This document shows positions 19,201 through 27,834 of a stretch of DNA of 64,000 nt, one piece after another (within the stretch, counting starts at the first letter, position 1; every line of letters begins with the position of its first letter). The DNA is from Fischerella sp. PCC 9431. GTDB lineage: Bacteria; Cyanobacteriota; Cyanobacteriia; Cyanobacteriales; Nostocaceae. The notes under the pieces were generated by a model. That model worked only from the letters and a program-made list of their open reading frames with translations, did no database searches and had not been told where the DNA came from. The stretch spans positions 5,539,559 to 5,603,558 of the forward strand of contig NZ_KE650771.1 in assembly GCF_000447295.1 (NCBI RefSeq), in the 5' to 3' direction. The position numbers and the translations under genes were made by a program.

Positions 19201-22170
19201 GAAGCCCGCCTCAATGCTTTTTTCTCCTGCGCTCCTGTAGGGTTGGCGATATTAGATAAGCAACTGAGATTTGTACAGATCAATGAACTGCTAGCAAATA
19301 TTAATGCGTTATCTCAAAGCGAGCATATAGGCAAGAGTGTTTGGGAGATAGTACCCGAAGTTGCTCCTTTTGTAGTACCAATTTGTGAACAAGTCCTGCA
19401 AACTGCCAAACCCATTCTCAACATAGAAGTGAGCGCACCCTTACCTCCGCAGCCGGATATTATACGGCATTTTTTGGCTTCTTACTTCCCCATTTTTGGA
19501 GAAGACACTCGCCCTTGTGGTGTGGGTACAGTTGTAGTAGAAATCACAGATCGTAAGCACACTGAACTAGCTTTGCAAGAAAGTCAACGTCGTTACCAAA
19601 CTTTAGCAGAAGCCTCACCTGTAGGCATTTTTCATACTGATCATGAAGGTAAGTATCTTTATGTGAATCGGCGTTTCAGTGATATCACTGGGCTTACTGC
19701 CAAAGCTGATTTGGACGATCGTTGGCATGAAAGAATACATGTTGAGGATCGCGATCGCGTCTTTGCCCAATGGCAAGCAATGATATCAGCGAGAAAATCT
19801 TTTTATTGCGAGTATCGTTTTGTACATCCCAATGGTAGGGTGATTTGGGTTATAGGTCAAGCATTACCAGATTTTGGAGATGGCGGTGAATTTAAAGGCT
19901 ACATTGGCACAATCACAGATATTACTGAACTGAAACTTGCCGAAGATGCTTTGCGTGAAAGTGCAGACAGAGAAAAAGCCATCACCCAAGTGATTCAGAG
20001 AATGCGCCAGACATTGGATTTGGAAACAATTTTTACTGCCACTACTCAAGAATTACGGCAAGTACTGAACTGCGATCGCGTCGTGGTGTATCGCTTCAAC
20101 CCCGACTGGAGTGGGGAATTTGTCGCCGAGTCAGTCGGAAGTGGCTGGGTATCACTCATCCAACAACACCAAGATGAACCTGCTACCATCGAAAATACTC
20201 TCCAAAACGAACGTTGTACAGTCAGAATCCTTAGTAGTGGAGATAACCAAGTAATTGATACTTATCTCCAACAAACTCAAGGCGGTGCATACAGCAGAGG
20301 TGGAAGTTTCCTGTGCATACCAGATATTTATACGGCTGGTTTTGATTCTTGCTACATCGATCTGTTAGAACGCTTTCAAGTCAGGGCCTACATAACAGTT
20401 CCAATCTTTTGTGGTAATCAACTTTGGGGACTATTAGCTAGTTTTCAAAATTCTAGTTCCCGCCATTGGAAAAAAGGAGAAATCAACATTGTCGTGCAAA
20501 TTGGCAATCAATTGGGAGTTGCTTTGCAGCAAGCAGAATTGCTAGCACAGACTCAACAGCAATCAAGCGCACTCCAAAAAGCTGTGATTGCTGCTGATGC
20601 TGCAAACCTTGCCAAAAGTGAATTTCTGGCTAACATGAGTCATGAATTACGCACCCCACTCAACGCAATCCTTGGCTTTACTCAAGTCATGAGTCGTGAC
20701 AGGACTCTCTCCAGTGAAAATAAACAGAACCTGGGAATTATCAATCGTGCTGGTGAACACCTGCTCAATTTAATTAACGACATTCTGGAAATGTCTAAAA
20801 TCGAAGCCGGTAGAACCACATTAACTTTGTCTAGCTTCGATTTAATTTATTTGTTGGACAATCTCCAAGAAATGTTGCACATTCGTGCTGTAGCCAAAGG
20901 CTTAGAACTGATATTTGAATATGCACCCGAAATTCCCAGATATGTCACAACAGACTCTAGTAAACTGCGACAAGTTTTACTCAATGTTTTGGGAAATGCC
21001 ATTAAATTTACTGAGACAGGTAGTGTGAAGCTACGGGTTTACCTTGGAGATGAAGAGAAAACAAAATCAGATTCCTCTCAATCACAAAAACTGCCAAACC
21101 CTAACCCTGCATCAACCGATCACAACACACTCCTTCTCTGTTTTGAAGTCATCGACACCGGGCCTGGTATTGTAGCAGAAGAAATTGACTTACTTTTTCA
21201 AGCTTTTGCACAAACTGAAACAGGTAGAAAATCACAACAAGGAACAGGATTAGGTTTAGCAATTAGCCGCAAGTACGTACAGCTGATGGGAGGTGAGATC
21301 AACGTCAGTAGTACTGTGGGCGTAGGAAGTGTATTTTCCTTTTATATTCCGATCGCGATCGCTTCTGTTGATGAAATTCAAACCACAACTTCTGTTTCTC
21401 AGCAAGTGATTGGTTTAGCTCCTGGTGAACCGAAATACCGTATTTTGGTAGTTGATGATGCTCATGATAGTCGGTTATTGCTAGTAAAATTACTATCCTC
21501 TATTGGTTTTTCCGTTAAAGAAGCTATAAATGGTAGAGAAGCCATCTCTATCTGGGAATCCTGGAAACCTAATCTCATTTTCATGGATATGCGAATGCCG
21601 GTCATGGATGGTTATGAAGCCACCAAGGAGATTAAAGGGAGAGAGAGACGCGGGGATACGGGGACACGGGGACACGGGGACATGGGGGATATAAATGAAA
21701 CAATGTCCGTGTCACCGCATTTTCCCGTCACCGCGTCTTCTTCGCGTACCGTGATTATTGCCCTCACTGCTAATGCTTTTGAAGAACAAAGACAAGCAAT
21801 GATCTCAGCCGGATGTGATGATTTTATTAATAAACCCTTCCGCGAAGAACTATTACTAGAAAAAATCGCCCAATATCTGGAGGTGAGATATGTTTTTCAT
21901 GAAGAGAATCCAGAATACACATCACAAAACGAAACAAATACAGAGACAATCTTAAATTCCCTTGATATCGTTGCTCTGTTGTCAGAAATGCCAAGTGAAT
22001 GGTTAACACAGCTGCATTATGCCGCAGCACAATGCAGCGATGACTTGATTATAGAGTTAGTTAAGCAAATTCCTTCTGGCAAATCTTTGCTGAGTAATTT
22101 CCTCACTGATTTAGCTGAAAATTTTCGGTTTGAGAAAATCATGGAATTAGTTGACTTAGCTAGTAGTTAA
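16300..22170 (+). CDS. Multi-domain hybrid sensor histidine kinase (REC-GAF-PAS-HisKA-HATPase-REC)
   Basis: A 1956-residue soluble phosphorelay kinase with no membrane spans. Domains by approximate residue: receiver 14-135 (phospho-acceptor D62 in LLDIKMPD); GAF 167-330; GAF 350-505; PAS 529-650; GAF 656-825; PAS 837-960; PAS 968-1088; PAS 1095-1215; GAF 1233-1420; HisKA 1438-1505 with H1448 in MSHELRTP; HATPase 1550-1690 (NVLGNAIKFTE, DTGPGI, GTGLGLAISRKY); receiver 1713-1868 with D1763 in FMDMRMP; and a helical tail to 1956. The last GAF resembles cyanobacteriochrome GAFs (RVVVYRFNPDWSGEFVAESV) and keeps the bilin-type Cys at C1351, followed by Tyr instead of the common His. The C-terminal receiver contains a repeat-encoded insertion (about residues 1779-1816). 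Its output partner is not in the window. Confidence 0.92.
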   Translation: MSSSNSQQISKGNILVVDDCWEHLQALSATLSQYGYAVRSLITGSMVLEVAKLALPDLILLDIKMPDIDGYEVCQQLKADTTTCHIPVIFISVYNDIFDKVKAFQIGAVDYITKPFQIEEVLVRVENQITIQKLQQQLKQQNEQLLLEMQACQRIEAARQLREQYLTALLEVQHRLLSFDGSDKCYQDIMPILGTASKASRVRVLENHHTDDGKLLMSQRAEWCAENINPEIENPVLQNLPYQEYFPRWADLLPKGKIISGIVAELPPSERAILEPQGILSILILPIIAKGEFLGFIGFDNCVELRLWETSEVAFLQAATGAISIAYERYKSDLELQKQLKRSNVLRKITEKIRSELDTQIIIKTAIKQIGEALGVSRTLIHTYVDSPTPQIPILEEFLAPECTSLSQCNIPVSGNPHAQQLLAQDQAIAANNVYTHPLLENAQEICREYNIKSILAVRTSYNDQANGMVCLHQCDRYRNWSHEEIELLESIAAQLGIAIAQAKLLEQEKQARIELEQEIRDRLNAEAALRHSQAKLASAFRSSPDPIALTTFPEVRYIEVNDSFCRFFGYSRSQIIDCNYRELNIWANQEECAMLTQVLRHTKAVRNHEVEFRTASGELKTTLFSAELIEFDGQQYLLGTAHDITERKQAENESRLLLLTTQAISRAVDVDNALALVLRLICTNIDWNFGEAWIPSENNTALEYRLGWYGRHNNLDEFCQYSQVIRLEKGMGLLRRVWRQQKPQWIEDISEVRESAFVELSVEKDASSVFTRSQIGLKAGFAVPILADNQVVAVLAFFKSSSHALDRRLLYLVGAVAAQLGALIQRKQVEAAHRQSEERLQLALAGSDLGLWDWNIKAGKVYRDWRWKKMLGYEPGEISDDSRAFAQLLHPEDVEPIKSELNAYLRGESPAYEVEFRLRAKSGEWKWIQSRAQVFERDESGQPLRMTGTHKDITERKTLERELALREARLNAFFSCAPVGLAILDKQLRFVQINELLANINALSQSEHIGKSVWEIVPEVAPFVVPICEQVLQTAKPILNIEVSAPLPPQPDIIRHFLASYFPIFGEDTRPCGVGTVVVEITDRKHTELALQESQRRYQTLAEASPVGIFHTDHEGKYLYVNRRFSDITGLTAKADLDDRWHERIHVEDRDRVFAQWQAMISARKSFYCEYRFVHPNGRVIWVIGQALPDFGDGGEFKGYIGTITDITELKLAEDALRESADREKAITQVIQRMRQTLDLETIFTATTQELRQVLNCDRVVVYRFNPDWSGEFVAESVGSGWVSLIQQHQDEPATIENTLQNERCTVRILSSGDNQVIDTYLQQTQGGAYSRGGSFLCIPDIYTAGFDSCYIDLLERFQVRAYITVPIFCGNQLWGLLASFQNSSSRHWKKGEINIVVQIGNQLGVALQQAELLAQTQQQSSALQKAVIAADAANLAKSEFLANMSHELRTPLNAILGFTQVMSRDRTLSSENKQNLGIINRAGEHLLNLINDILEMSKIEAGRTTLTLSSFDLIYLLDNLQEMLHIRAVAKGLELIFEYAPEIPRYVTTDSSKLRQVLLNVLGNAIKFTETGSVKLRVYLGDEEKTKSDSSQSQKLPNPNPASTDHNTLLLCFEVIDTGPGIVAEEIDLLFQAFAQTETGRKSQQGTGLGLAISRKYVQLMGGEINVSSTVGVGSVFSFYIPIAIASVDEIQTTTSVSQQVIGLAPGEPKYRILVVDDAHDSRLLLVKLLSSIGFSVKEAINGREAISIWESWKPNLIFMDMRMPVMDGYEATKEIKGRERRGDTGTRGHGDMGDINETMSVSPHFPVTASSSRTVIIALTANAFEEQRQAMISAGCDDFINKPFREELLLEKIAQYLEVRYVFHEENPEYTSQNETNTETILNSLDIVALLSEMPSEWLTQLHYAAAQCSDDLIIELVKQIPSGKSLLSNFLTDLAENFRFEKIMELVDLASS
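21636..21747. repeat. In-frame GC-rich repeat inside the hybrid kinase gene
   Basis: The units GGGGACACGGGGACACGGGG and the partly complementary GTCCGTGTCACCGC...GTCACCGCGTC form a long imperfect hairpin. The element encodes about 37 Gly/Arg/Asp/Ser-rich residues between the phospho-acceptor strand and the conserved TVIIALTANAF strand of the receiver, where homologous receivers usually have a loop of a few residues. Confidence 0.8.
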
Positions 22171-22272
22171 TAGACTAAGTTGAAGGACTGGGGAAAAATA
22201 TTTGTTGTGCGATCGCTCTTACCCATCTCAGGAGATACTAAAATTTGATACATTGTCAAAATTTCATCCACA

Positions 22273-23046
22273 ATGAGTATGAGTAAATTTTTACCTAAAG
22301 TTGGGCAATTTCTGCGTTCTTACCGTAGCTTGGTAGTATTATCGTTATTATGTCTGGTTCTTGCTTGGTCATTGCCAGCGCAAGCTGCTACACGTGTTAA
22401 CCCACAACTCGAAGAACAAGTCTTAGAAATTATCCGTAAACACCCAGAAGAAATTATTGAATCTGTCCAAGTTTATCAACAGCAAAAAGAACAGAAATTA
22501 AATAAATTACGACAAGGATTTTTAGAGGATTTAAAAACCAATCCTCAAGCAGTGATTGCTGATTCTCCCACACTTGGCTCAAATGAATCAAAAACTATAT
22601 TAGTAGAGTTTTCTGATTTTCAATGCCCCTACTGTGCTGAGGCTCATCAAACTTTAAAACAACTGCTAGCAAAGCATCAAAAAGATGTCAAGTTTGTTTA
22701 CAAACACTATCCTTTAACTCCAATACATGATCAAGCAATGCCAGCTGCAAAAGCAGCTTGGGCAGCACAACAACAAGGTAAGTTTTGGGAATATCAAGAT
22801 GCCTTATTTACTAATCAAGATAAACTCGGTGAATCTTTATATGTAAATATTGCTAAAAAACTGAATTTAAATTTAGCTAAATTTAACCAGGATAGAGAAG
22901 TTGCTAATACTGCTATTGAGAAAGATATACAATTGGCGCAAAAATTAGGGCTTTCTGGTACACCTTCTTTTATTATTAGCAGTGAAAAGGTTTCTGGTGC
23001 TGTACAGATATCTGATCTAGAAAATATTTTAGCAAACGCCAAGTAG
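22273..23046 (+). CDS. DsbA/thioredoxin-fold disulfide oxidoreductase, exported
   Basis: A 257-residue protein. A signal sequence (hydrophobic about residues 19-34, ending SLPAQAA) directs it out of the cytoplasm. The DsbA-like fold begins near residue 95 (ILVEFSDFQCPYCAEAH) with the redox pair C-P-Y-C. An inserted helical domain follows, then the cis-proline segment GLSGTPSFIIS. It probably introduces or shuffles disulfides in periplasmic proteins. It stands between the kinase and a CAP-domain lipoprotein gene and is closed by a perfect palindrome downstream. Confidence 0.9.
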   Translation: MSMSKFLPKVGQFLRSYRSLVVLSLLCLVLAWSLPAQAATRVNPQLEEQVLEIIRKHPEEIIESVQVYQQQKEQKLNKLRQGFLEDLKTNPQAVIADSPTLGSNESKTILVEFSDFQCPYCAEAHQTLKQLLAKHQKDVKFVYKHYPLTPIHDQAMPAAKAAWAAQQQGKFWEYQDALFTNQDKLGESLYVNIAKKLNLNLAKFNQDREVANTAIEKDIQLAQKLGLSGTPSFIISSEKVSGAVQISDLENILANAK

Positions 23047-23066
23047 TTGATACAAATATAGACGAT

Positions 23067-23094
23067 GTAGAGACAGTAAATTTACTGTCTCTAC
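23067..23094. repeat. Perfect 28-bp palindrome (GTAGAGACAGTAAA arms)
   Basis: GTAGAGACAGTAAA is immediately followed by its exact reverse complement, with no loop. It lies 20 bp after the DsbA-like gene and is related to the hairpin at 4209-4238. It is a dispersed palindromic repeat and a possible transcript end. Confidence 0.85.
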
Positions 23095-23181
23095 AAGTTT
23101 ATCAAGTACTCCGGAAAGTTTTTCTCCTGCTGTGGATCTCAAAATAAATTGACTCATCGCTGCTAAGTTTTGAGGTTATTA

Positions 23182-23892
23182 ATGCATCGGCTCCTATCTT
23201 GGATATTTACCTCTGTTCCTATAATCACAGGCTGTTCTGCAAATCAAGTTTTTCAGCCAGATTTTTTACCTACACAAACTCCTGTTGCAACTTCTAATCC
23301 CCAAAAGCGGGGAGATTATCTTTCGCTATTAGAACAACAAGTCATTGTGGAAATGAACAAGGCGAGGACTGATCCTAAAAGTTATGTTGCTGTACTCAAA
23401 AATTACAGAAGTCGCTTTGTGGGTAATCAAGTCAGAATTTCTCAAAATGTCTATTTACAAACTCAAGAAGGAGTCAAAGCTGTTGATGAAGCGATCGCAT
23501 ACCTCAAGTCGGTTCGTCCTGTGGGTGCTTTGAGTGCATCTAAAGGTATGTCTCTAGCTGCTAGGGATCACGTTAAAGACCAAGGTGCTAAAGGTGCAAC
23601 AGGTCATGATGGAAGTGATGGTAGCGATCCCTTCACACGTCTGAATCGCTATGGAACTTGGAAAATTACTGCTGGTGAGAATATTAGCTATGGTTCCCAT
23701 ACAGCTCAAGATATTATCATGCAGTTAATTATCGATGATGGAGTCAGAGATCGCGGTCATCGTATAAATATTTTTAACCCAAATTTTAAAGTAGCAGGAG
23801 TGGCTTTTGGAATTCATTCCACATACAGGCAAATGTGCGTTATTAATTATGCTGGAGGGTATATAGAAAAATCTGATAAAAACAAAGGCTAA
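23182..23892 (+). CDS. CAP (SCP/PR1) domain lipoprotein
   Basis: A protein of 236 residues starting at ATG 23182; the upstream TTG at 23170 adds only four residues. The N-terminus is a lipoprotein signal with lipobox ITGC. From about residue 45 it has a CAP domain: [38 protein letters not shown] with a conserved His, TAGENISYG, and [19 protein letters not shown] with the second His/Asn region. Bacterial CAP proteins are extracytoplasmic and mostly of unknown activity. It lies 5 bp before an alpha/beta hydrolase gene and is probably in one operon with it. Confidence 0.88.
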   Translation: MHRLLSWIFTSVPIITGCSANQVFQPDFLPTQTPVATSNPQKRGDYLSLLEQQVIVEMNKARTDPKSYVAVLKNYRSRFVGNQVRISQNVYLQTQEGVKAVDEAIAYLKSVRPVGALSASKGMSLAARDHVKDQGAKGATGHDGSDGSDPFTRLNRYGTWKITAGENISYGSHTAQDIIMQLIIDDGVRDRGHRINIFNPNFKVAGVAFGIHSTYRQMCVINYAGGYIEKSDKNKG

Positions 23893-23897
23893 GAATC

Positions 23898-24755
23898 ATG
23901 GGCGATCGCTCTGTTTTGCAAAACTCCTCAGCCATACCGCTCAAGGTTTACATTGAAGGTAAAGGCTTTCCCATTCTCTGTTTGCATGGTCATCCTGGTT
24001 CCGGTTCTAGTCTTTCTGTTTTTACCGATCACCTCTCTAACCGCTTCCAAACTATTGCCCCAGACCTACGTGGCTATGGCAAAAGTCTGTTTAATGGCAA
24101 TTTTGCCATGAGCGACCATTTAAATGACTTAGAGAGCCTTTTAGACCGTTTACAGATAGAAAAATGCTTGATATTGGGGTGGTCGCTAGGTGGTATTTTG
24201 GCGATGGAATTGGCACTCCGGCTATCTGAGCGCGTTACTGGGTTAATTTTGGTAGCAACTGCTGCTAGACCGAGGGGAAACCATCCACCGATAACTTGGC
24301 AGGATAATTTCTATACCGGAGTCGCATCTATTTTGAATTTAATCAAACCGGGTTGGCGGTGGAATATTGAGACATTTGGTAAGCGATCGCTATTTCGCTA
24401 CCTCATTCAACAACACACAGCTACTAGCTACAAATACATAGCCAAAGATGCTGTGTCGGCTTATTTACAAACCTCAGCGTCTGCAACTCGCGCTCTTTAC
24501 ACGGCAATCAAAGCAGGTTACAACCGCCTTGCTGACCTTGAGCAAATTCAGTGTCCTGCCTTAGTTTTGGCAGGTTCTCAAGATCGCCACATCACACCCG
24601 ACTCTAGTATAGAAACAGCCCGACACTTACAAAATTGCCAGTGGCAGTGTTACGCCAATACAGCTCACCTCTTCCCTTGGGAAATTCCGAATCAGGTGTT
24701 GAGCGATATTGATTATTGGTTGGAGGCACATCCAGAAATAGTCAATAGTTATTAG
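23898..24755 (+). CDS. Alpha/beta-fold hydrolase
   Basis: A 285-residue cytoplasmic hydrolase. It has the oxyanion region LCLHGHPGSGS, the nucleophile elbow GWSLGG with its Ser, a cap of about 60 residues, the acid in LAGSQDRHITP and the catalytic His in NTAHLFPWE. The substrate is unknown; the family covers esterases, lipases and C-C bond hydrolases. The gene starts 5 bp after the CAP lipoprotein gene. Confidence 0.9.
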   Translation: MGDRSVLQNSSAIPLKVYIEGKGFPILCLHGHPGSGSSLSVFTDHLSNRFQTIAPDLRGYGKSLFNGNFAMSDHLNDLESLLDRLQIEKCLILGWSLGGILAMELALRLSERVTGLILVATAARPRGNHPPITWQDNFYTGVASILNLIKPGWRWNIETFGKRSLFRYLIQQHTATSYKYIAKDAVSAYLQTSASATRALYTAIKAGYNRLADLEQIQCPALVLAGSQDRHITPDSSIETARHLQNCQWQCYANTAHLFPWEIPNQVLSDIDYWLEAHPEIVNSY

Positions 24756-24964
24756 CCAATAGTCGAGCAATTTTGGATTTTAGATTTTATAATTTTGGAT
24801 TGTGAGAAAAACAAGAAAGCTAATTTATTCATGAGGATAATCCAAAATCCCTTCGAGTTCTCCAGTTTCCCATCTCAGCAGAAGCCAAAACGGGGATTGG
24901 ACTCACCAAAATCCAAAATCTAAAATTGTTTGACGATTGACACTTGACTCTTGACTAGCCTTAT
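24756..24964. other. Intergenic spacer with repeat fragments
   Basis: This spacer contains ATTTTGGATTTTAG-type direct repeats and the segment AGCCAAAACGGGGATTGG (about 24875-24910). That segment is related to the GC-rich insert inside the aspartic protease gene near 30015. No gene is visible. Confidence 0.5.
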
Positions 24965-25267
24965 TTATACTTGACCGCTAAAGGCAGGCTGTACTTTACG
25001 GTCAATCAATTCCCCCAGGTCTTCAGCAATTGTCAATACATCTGGTTTACAACGTTTTACATCTATAGCTATTCCTTGTGCGCCTTCCTGTTCCAAATCT
25101 TCTACATAGCCTTTAACAGCAGCTTTTGCTTCTGTTGAGCTTAAAAATGGCCCAAAGTAGTATGTACATTTGGGATTCTGTGTAACAATTTCTATCCACC
25201 AAGCCAATCCCAAAGTATCGAATGCATTAGCCAAAAATTCCCGATATCGTTCCCAAATAGTTTTCAT
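24965..25267 (-). CDS. DUF1816 domain protein
   Basis: A 100-residue cyanobacterial DUF1816 protein. The domain starts around WWIEIVTQNPKCTYYFGPF and includes EAKAAVKGYVEDLEQEGA. The fold is distantly related to the CpcD-type linker domain, so a role near phycobilisomes or other light-related assemblies has been considered for the family, but it is unproven. It lies 70 bp downstream of rlmB, on the same strand. Confidence 0.85.
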   Translation of the reverse strand: MKTIWERYREFLANAFDTLGLAWWIEIVTQNPKCTYYFGPFLSSTEAKAAVKGYVEDLEQEGAQGIAIDVKRCKPDVLTIAEDLGELIDRKVQPAFSGQV

Positions 25268-25337
25268 GGTTTGCGCCAGTTTTTTAACGTTGTATTGGGT
25301 GTTAAAGGTTTGTTGTAATTGTGTGCTTTACATTTCT

Positions 25338-26339
25338 TTATACTCTGTTACCACCGTTTTTCCAAGTGGTTTTTTGTAGTTTATCGAAATGTAGCGTATT
25401 TTTTTCCCAGCGTTGGCGATAAATTTCATACAATGCCATCCCAGTTGCAACTGATGCATTCAGGCTAGGAGTCTTACCCTGTAAGGGAATTGACACTAAA
25501 ACATCACAACAACGTTGTGTCAACAAACTCAGACCTTCTCCTTCAGATCCAACTACTAAAACGATCGCGCCATTAAAATCCACTGTTTGTATAGGTTCGC
25601 TACCCTCACAAGCAGTCCCATAAATCCAAAAGCCGGCTGTTTTCATTTCTTCCAAAGCACGGTGTAGATTTACTACTCTGGCAACTGGAAAATGTTCTAA
25701 AGCACCTGCTGCTACTTTCATGACTGTGGAAGTGATCCCAGATGCTCGTCGTTGCGGGATAATTAATCCTTGAGCACCGATCGCTTCTGCTGTGCGAATA
25801 ATTGCACCTAAGTTATGGGGATCAGTGATCCCATCAGCAGCAACGATGACTGGATTGGTTACAGTTTTGGCGCTTTCGAGCAACTCGTGAAATTCTATGT
25901 AGTTATAGGGAGCAATTTGTGCTGCTATACCTTGGTGGTTTCCCCGATTAGTAATTTGGTCTAAGCGCTTGGGTTCTACCTCATCAATGATCGTGCCATT
26001 ATCTTTGGCTTGTAAAATCAAAGAGTGAAAGCGGTGATCGTAGCGCAGGCGGGAAGTAATCCAAATCCGGTTGAGCAAGCGTTGACTTTCCAATGCACTC
26101 AAGACTGGATAGCGACCGTAGATCAGATCGGTATCTTGTGTATTATCTAGTGGTTTATCCTGTGCTTGTTCTTTAGTGTTTGGTATATCCACTTTTTTAG
26201 TGGAAGTACGAACAATATTAGGAATAACGCGCTTGCCTTTTAATTTTAGGGTTTGTCCCCGATTCCTTTCACCGGAAGTGATAATCTTTTTCGTGTTATT
26301 TGCCATGAGATTGTTTGGGTTATGCGTAGGAGTGGGCAT
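25338..26339 (-). CDS. rlmB: 23S rRNA (guanosine-2'-O-)-methyltransferase RlmB
   Basis: A 333-residue SpoU/TrmH-type RNA methyltransferase. The N-terminal 70 residues are basic and poorly conserved, followed by the substrate-binding domain ([20 protein letters not shown]). The SPOUT knot domain has motif 1 [16 protein letters not shown], motif 2 [11 protein letters not shown] and motif 3 [25 protein letters not shown] at codon 12 is an alternative start. mrnC lies just upstream on the same strand, the same rRNA-maturation pairing seen in other bacteria. Confidence 0.93.
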   Translation of the reverse strand: MPTPTHNPNNLMANNTKKIITSGERNRGQTLKLKGKRVIPNIVRTSTKKVDIPNTKEQAQDKPLDNTQDTDLIYGRYPVLSALESQRLLNRIWITSRLRYDHRFHSLILQAKDNGTIIDEVEPKRLDQITNRGNHQGIAAQIAPYNYIEFHELLESAKTVTNPVIVAADGITDPHNLGAIIRTAEAIGAQGLIIPQRRASGITSTVMKVAAGALEHFPVARVVNLHRALEEMKTAGFWIYGTACEGSEPIQTVDFNGAIVLVVGSEGEGLSLLTQRCCDVLVSIPLQGKTPSLNASVATGMALYEIYRQRWEKNTLHFDKLQKTTWKNGGNRV

Positions 26340-26507
26340 CCGATTCTTAAAAAATTAAAAAATCATAAAACTTTTGTGCTTGGATCTAACGATGACGACC
26401 TTTTTCGGTGTCCACAAGCTGTTATAGTCAGTCTAAACTCATAACCTCACACCATATATCGAACATCAATAATAAGCAATTCTACTTTTATGAGGTTGTT
26501 TTTCTCA

Positions 26508-27002
26508 CTACTTTTCTAATTGCAGTTTTTGCAATAGTTCAGTTAAACGTAGGTAATCAGTAAGATATAGATAGCCGATTAAAGTCTCTAAGCTAGTTGC
26601 TTGTTGATATATTTCCGGGTTTAGCCGTTTAGGACGTCCTGTGGCGGCATTACGGCCCCGTCGGACTATTTCTAATTCCTTGTGCCGCAGATGAGGAATA
26701 AGCGATCGCAAATGCAGCGCCTGCTTTTCTGCTCTGACCTGCGCCACTACCAAACGATGATAACTTTCGCTTCGCTGCGGCGGCAGCAGATAATACATCC
26801 TAACATAAAGTTCATACACTGCATCTCCCAAATATGCTAAAGCAACGGGAGAAAGTTGTTGGAATTGTGCCTGGTCAATGTGCTGTGGGAATAAATTTTC
26901 TATAGTTGCTCGCATTAACTCCCAACAAGACGAATCTAACATTCCAGATTCACCTTGTTCATTCAACAAGTTTTCCTCCTTTGATTTCATTGATAAGCTC
27001 AT
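26508..27002 (-). CDS. mrnC: Mini-ribonuclease III
   Basis: A 164-residue RNase III catalytic domain without a dsRNA-binding domain, which defines Mini-III. The first signature is LAYLGDAVYELYVRMYYL and the second is RRGRNAATGRPKR followed by LETLIGYLYL, providing the acidic metal ligands. In bacteria the enzyme trims 23S rRNA ends. Placement upstream of rlmB supports this role. The first 20 residues are variable and the exact start is uncertain. Confidence 0.92.
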   Translation of the reverse strand: MSLSMKSKEENLLNEQGESGMLDSSCWELMRATIENLFPQHIDQAQFQQLSPVALAYLGDAVYELYVRMYYLLPPQRSESYHRLVVAQVRAEKQALHLRSLIPHLRHKELEIVRRGRNAATGRPKRLNPEIYQQATSLETLIGYLYLTDYLRLTELLQKLQLEK

Positions 27003-27285
27003 TATTAGTTAAAGACCATATTTGGGAGGTTGGGGATGGTGAATTTTGTAAGCAGATCAGTGTTCTCCCAAGAGACCAGCTTTATTTAAGATTAGAATGA
27101 ACTTTGAGATTGTGAAGTATTTAATTTCCATTCTTCATAGTTTTTTTGGGATTGTTGTTGGTCAAGGCTCAAGGCTCAATGGTCAGTTATAGACAACCAA
27201 CAACCAAACTAAACTAACTTATAGCAAAAATTAAGCTATCCAGATTGAACATCGGATAGCTAATTTTATCAGCATAGTCAAGCTA

Positions 27286-27690
27286 TCAAGAAGGGTTCTT
27301 GACGTTTTCTAAAGCGTCATCCACTGATTTTTGCAGCATCAGAAACTTTTCTAAACGTACAAGCTTGACTGTTTGAGTAACGCGGGCATTAGTGACGATC
27401 TGCAAAGTACCTTCGGCATTTTGCGCCTGCTTGGCTAGTTGCACCAAAGCGCCCAAGCCAGAACTATCAACAAAATCGATTTGTGAGAGATCCAGAATAA
27501 TATGCTTGGGACCCTCGTCAATCTTGCTTCCTAATACTTTGCGGAACGTCGGTTCCGAAAACGCGTCTAATAAACCTGTGAGGCGGAATAGCTGACAGTT
27601 ATCCCGGACTTCACGAGTACCTCTCAGGCTAACGGTTAGATTCAGTGGTTCAGCAATAATTCCCTCCTCATATTCATAATGAACGCTCAA
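27286..27690 (-). CDS. STAS-domain anti-sigma factor antagonist
   Basis: A 134-residue single STAS domain. LDLSQIDFVDSSGLGALVQLAKQA contains the Ser that partner-switching kinases phosphorylate (DSSG). The first 35 residues are a short extension common in cyanobacterial members. It probably regulates a sigma factor or another partner by reversible phosphorylation; no cognate kinase or phosphatase gene is adjacent. Short tandem repeats lie immediately upstream of the start. Confidence 0.9.
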   Translation of the reverse strand: MSVHYEYEEGIIAEPLNLTVSLRGTREVRDNCQLFRLTGLLDAFSEPTFRKVLGSKIDEGPKHIILDLSQIDFVDSSGLGALVQLAKQAQNAEGTLQIVTNARVTQTVKLVRLEKFLMLQKSVDDALENVKNPS

Positions 27691-27730
27691 GTATAGATGG
27701 TTTTGGTAGATGTTGTCTAGATTTAGGATT

Positions 27731-27803
27731 GGGGATCAGTTATCAGTTATCAGTTATCAGTTTTCTTTGTCTGTTTACTGTTCACTGTTCACTGTTCACC
27801 GTC
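27731..27803. repeat. Heptamer repeats AGTTATC and CTGTTCA
   Basis: Three or more AGTTATC units are followed by CTGTTCACTGTTCACTGTTCA. This is an intergenic short tandem repeat of the kind also seen at 42575-42658. Confidence 0.9.
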
Positions 27804-27834
27804 TGTGGTTCCCAATCTCGCACTTTCTCCATTT

